From: Neisseriaceae bacterium HSC-16F19
Lineage (GTDB): Bacteria > Pseudomonadota > Gammaproteobacteria > Burkholderiales > Neisseriaceae
Assembly: GCF_024171525.1 (NCBI RefSeq)
Contig: NZ_JALJZY010000026.1
Span: 1-21,915 of the forward strand
Reading direction: 5' to 3'
Length of the DNA stretch: 21,915 nt
Numbering within the stretch: the stretch's first letter is position 1; every line of letters starts with the position of its first letter. Of the stretch, positions 21,418 through 21,915 are shown piece after piece. A model generated the notes under the pieces. The model worked only from the letters and a program-made list of their open reading frames with translations, had not been told where the DNA came from and made no database searches. Both the position numbers and the translations under genes were made by a program.

Positions 21418-21618
21418 TTATGCGTCACAAGGCGGCTCCGGGATGGGCTGCCAGTGGGTGACGGTGCCCAGGCCAATATCAAACGAATCGGCGCGCCAGT
21501 CTTTGACTGCGGCAAATTGCCGAATACATCTGCGGCTATGGCTGCCATAATCTACGCAAACCAAATATGAGCTGCCGGGTTCAGGCAGCCTGTCGTTAAC
21601 GTTAATCCATTCTGTCAT
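21418..21618 (-). CDS. DUF551-family phage protein
   Basis: The 66-residue protein begins MTEWINVNDRLPEPGSSYLV and ends with VTHWQPIPEPP, the two conserved ends of DUF551. The family is common in prophages of Gram-negative bacteria and has no known function. The ATG at 21618 has GAGG seven bases upstream. A GTG five codons earlier would overlap that site and is rejected. It begins 12 bases after the stop of the gene to its right. An exact resident uptake sequence lies inside it on the minus strand (21580-21591). Confidence 0.8.
   Translation of the reverse strand: MTEWINVNDRLPEPGSSYLVCVDYGSHSRRCIRQFAAVKDWRADSFDIGLGTVTHWQPIPEPPCDA
21580..21591 (-). other. DNA uptake sequence inside a prophage gene
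   Basis: The minus strand reads AGGCTGCCTGAA exactly, within the coding region of the DUF551 protein. Confidence 0.8.
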
Positions 21619-21629
21619 TTCGTTTCCTC

Positions 21630-21914
21630 TCACGCCGCCGCAGCGGTCTCAATCTCTACCAGCTTGCCCCGGAATTGATGGTAGTCAATCAGGGTGATGC
21701 CGGTGCTGTTTTCAAACGGGATTAACCACGTCTCTGTCATCTGCCGTATGCGTGTCTGCACATAGGCGGGATTGCCCCATTGTTTCCACGCTGCCTGCCG
21801 CAGTGCGGGGATGCTTTCCGCGGCCTGTTCGGGGTGCGGGTCGTAGCATTCGGCGATGCGGTACAGACACCATGCGGCATCCAATACGGCTTGGCGCACT
21901 TCGGTTTCTTTCAC
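21630..21914 (-). CDS. Phage-associated protein of unknown function, probably partial
   Basis: The frame is open to the right edge. The first possible start is a GTG at the last bases of the window, with no room to see a ribosome binding site, so the true start may lie outside. The visible 94 residues include KETEVRQAVLDAAWCLYRIA and a C-terminal GITLIDYHQFRGKLVEI followed by several alanines. I recognise no domain. It is the most upstream visible gene of the minus-strand phage operon, and its stop is 12 bases before the DUF551 start. Confidence 0.55.
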   Translation of the reverse strand: MKETEVRQAVLDAAWCLYRIAECYDPHPEQAAESIPALRQAAWKQWGNPAYVQTRIRQMTETWLIPFENSTGITLIDYHQFRGKLVEIETAAAA

Positions 21915-21915
21915 G

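Overview
The window comes from a moderately GC-rich member of the Neisseriaceae. The evidence is the conserved rpsP-rimM-trmD-rplS operon with neisserial-looking proteins, two Correia-type elements, a pair of dRS3-type repeats, and many copies of the DNA uptake sequence AGGCTGCCTGAA. From memory, that dialect is the Simonsiella-type (AG-simDUS), not the AGGCCGTCTGAA or ATGCCGTCTGAA of Neisseria sensu stricto. I cannot name the genus from sequence alone.

Layout from left to right. (1) 1-1913, minus strand: the first ~637 codons of an MmeI-like single-chain restriction-modification enzyme. Its frame runs through a hairpin and into a tandem array of 13-bp repeats cut by the window edge. (2) 1990-2061: a MITE-like inverted repeat. 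Then greB (plus), followed by another palindromic repeat at 2723-2835. (3) 2948-6757, plus: a tightly coupled operon of a MoxR AAA+ ATPase, a DUF58 protein and a TgpA-type transglutaminase membrane protein, ended by a terminator built around a DUS. (4) 6860-7045, minus: tRNA-Val(UAC) then tRNA-Asp(GUC), with a promoter upstream. (5) 7316-9064: an NhaP2/CvrA-type antiporter. Then cspA with a long leader and a UUCG terminator. (6) 9627-9820: a nested repeat element. Then an MscS-family channel overlapping nudB. A short Correia element covers the nudB stop codon and lies just before an EEP-family nuclease/phosphatase gene. A full-length Correia element precedes a small secreted protein of unknown function. 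(7) 13417-15311, minus: rplS, trmD, rimM, rpsP. (8) 15435-18137, minus: a PatZ-type protein acetyltransferase. (9) 18290-19459, minus: pgk. (10) 19594 to the right edge, minus: the integrase end of a prophage or related integrative element (integrase, winged-helix protein, DUF4224 protein, DUF551 protein and one partial gene), with a palindromic operator-like region at 21347-21399.

Most of the middle is ordinary housekeeping sequence. The more unusual parts are the repeat array inside the type IIG restriction-modification gene together with a foreign-dialect DUS in the same gene, the Correia elements that reshape the ends of neighbouring genes, terminators whose two strands carry different DUS dialects, and the operator-like cluster in the prophage arm. 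No searches could be run. Family assignments rest on recognised motifs, and repeat-family names rest on memory of neisserial elements.
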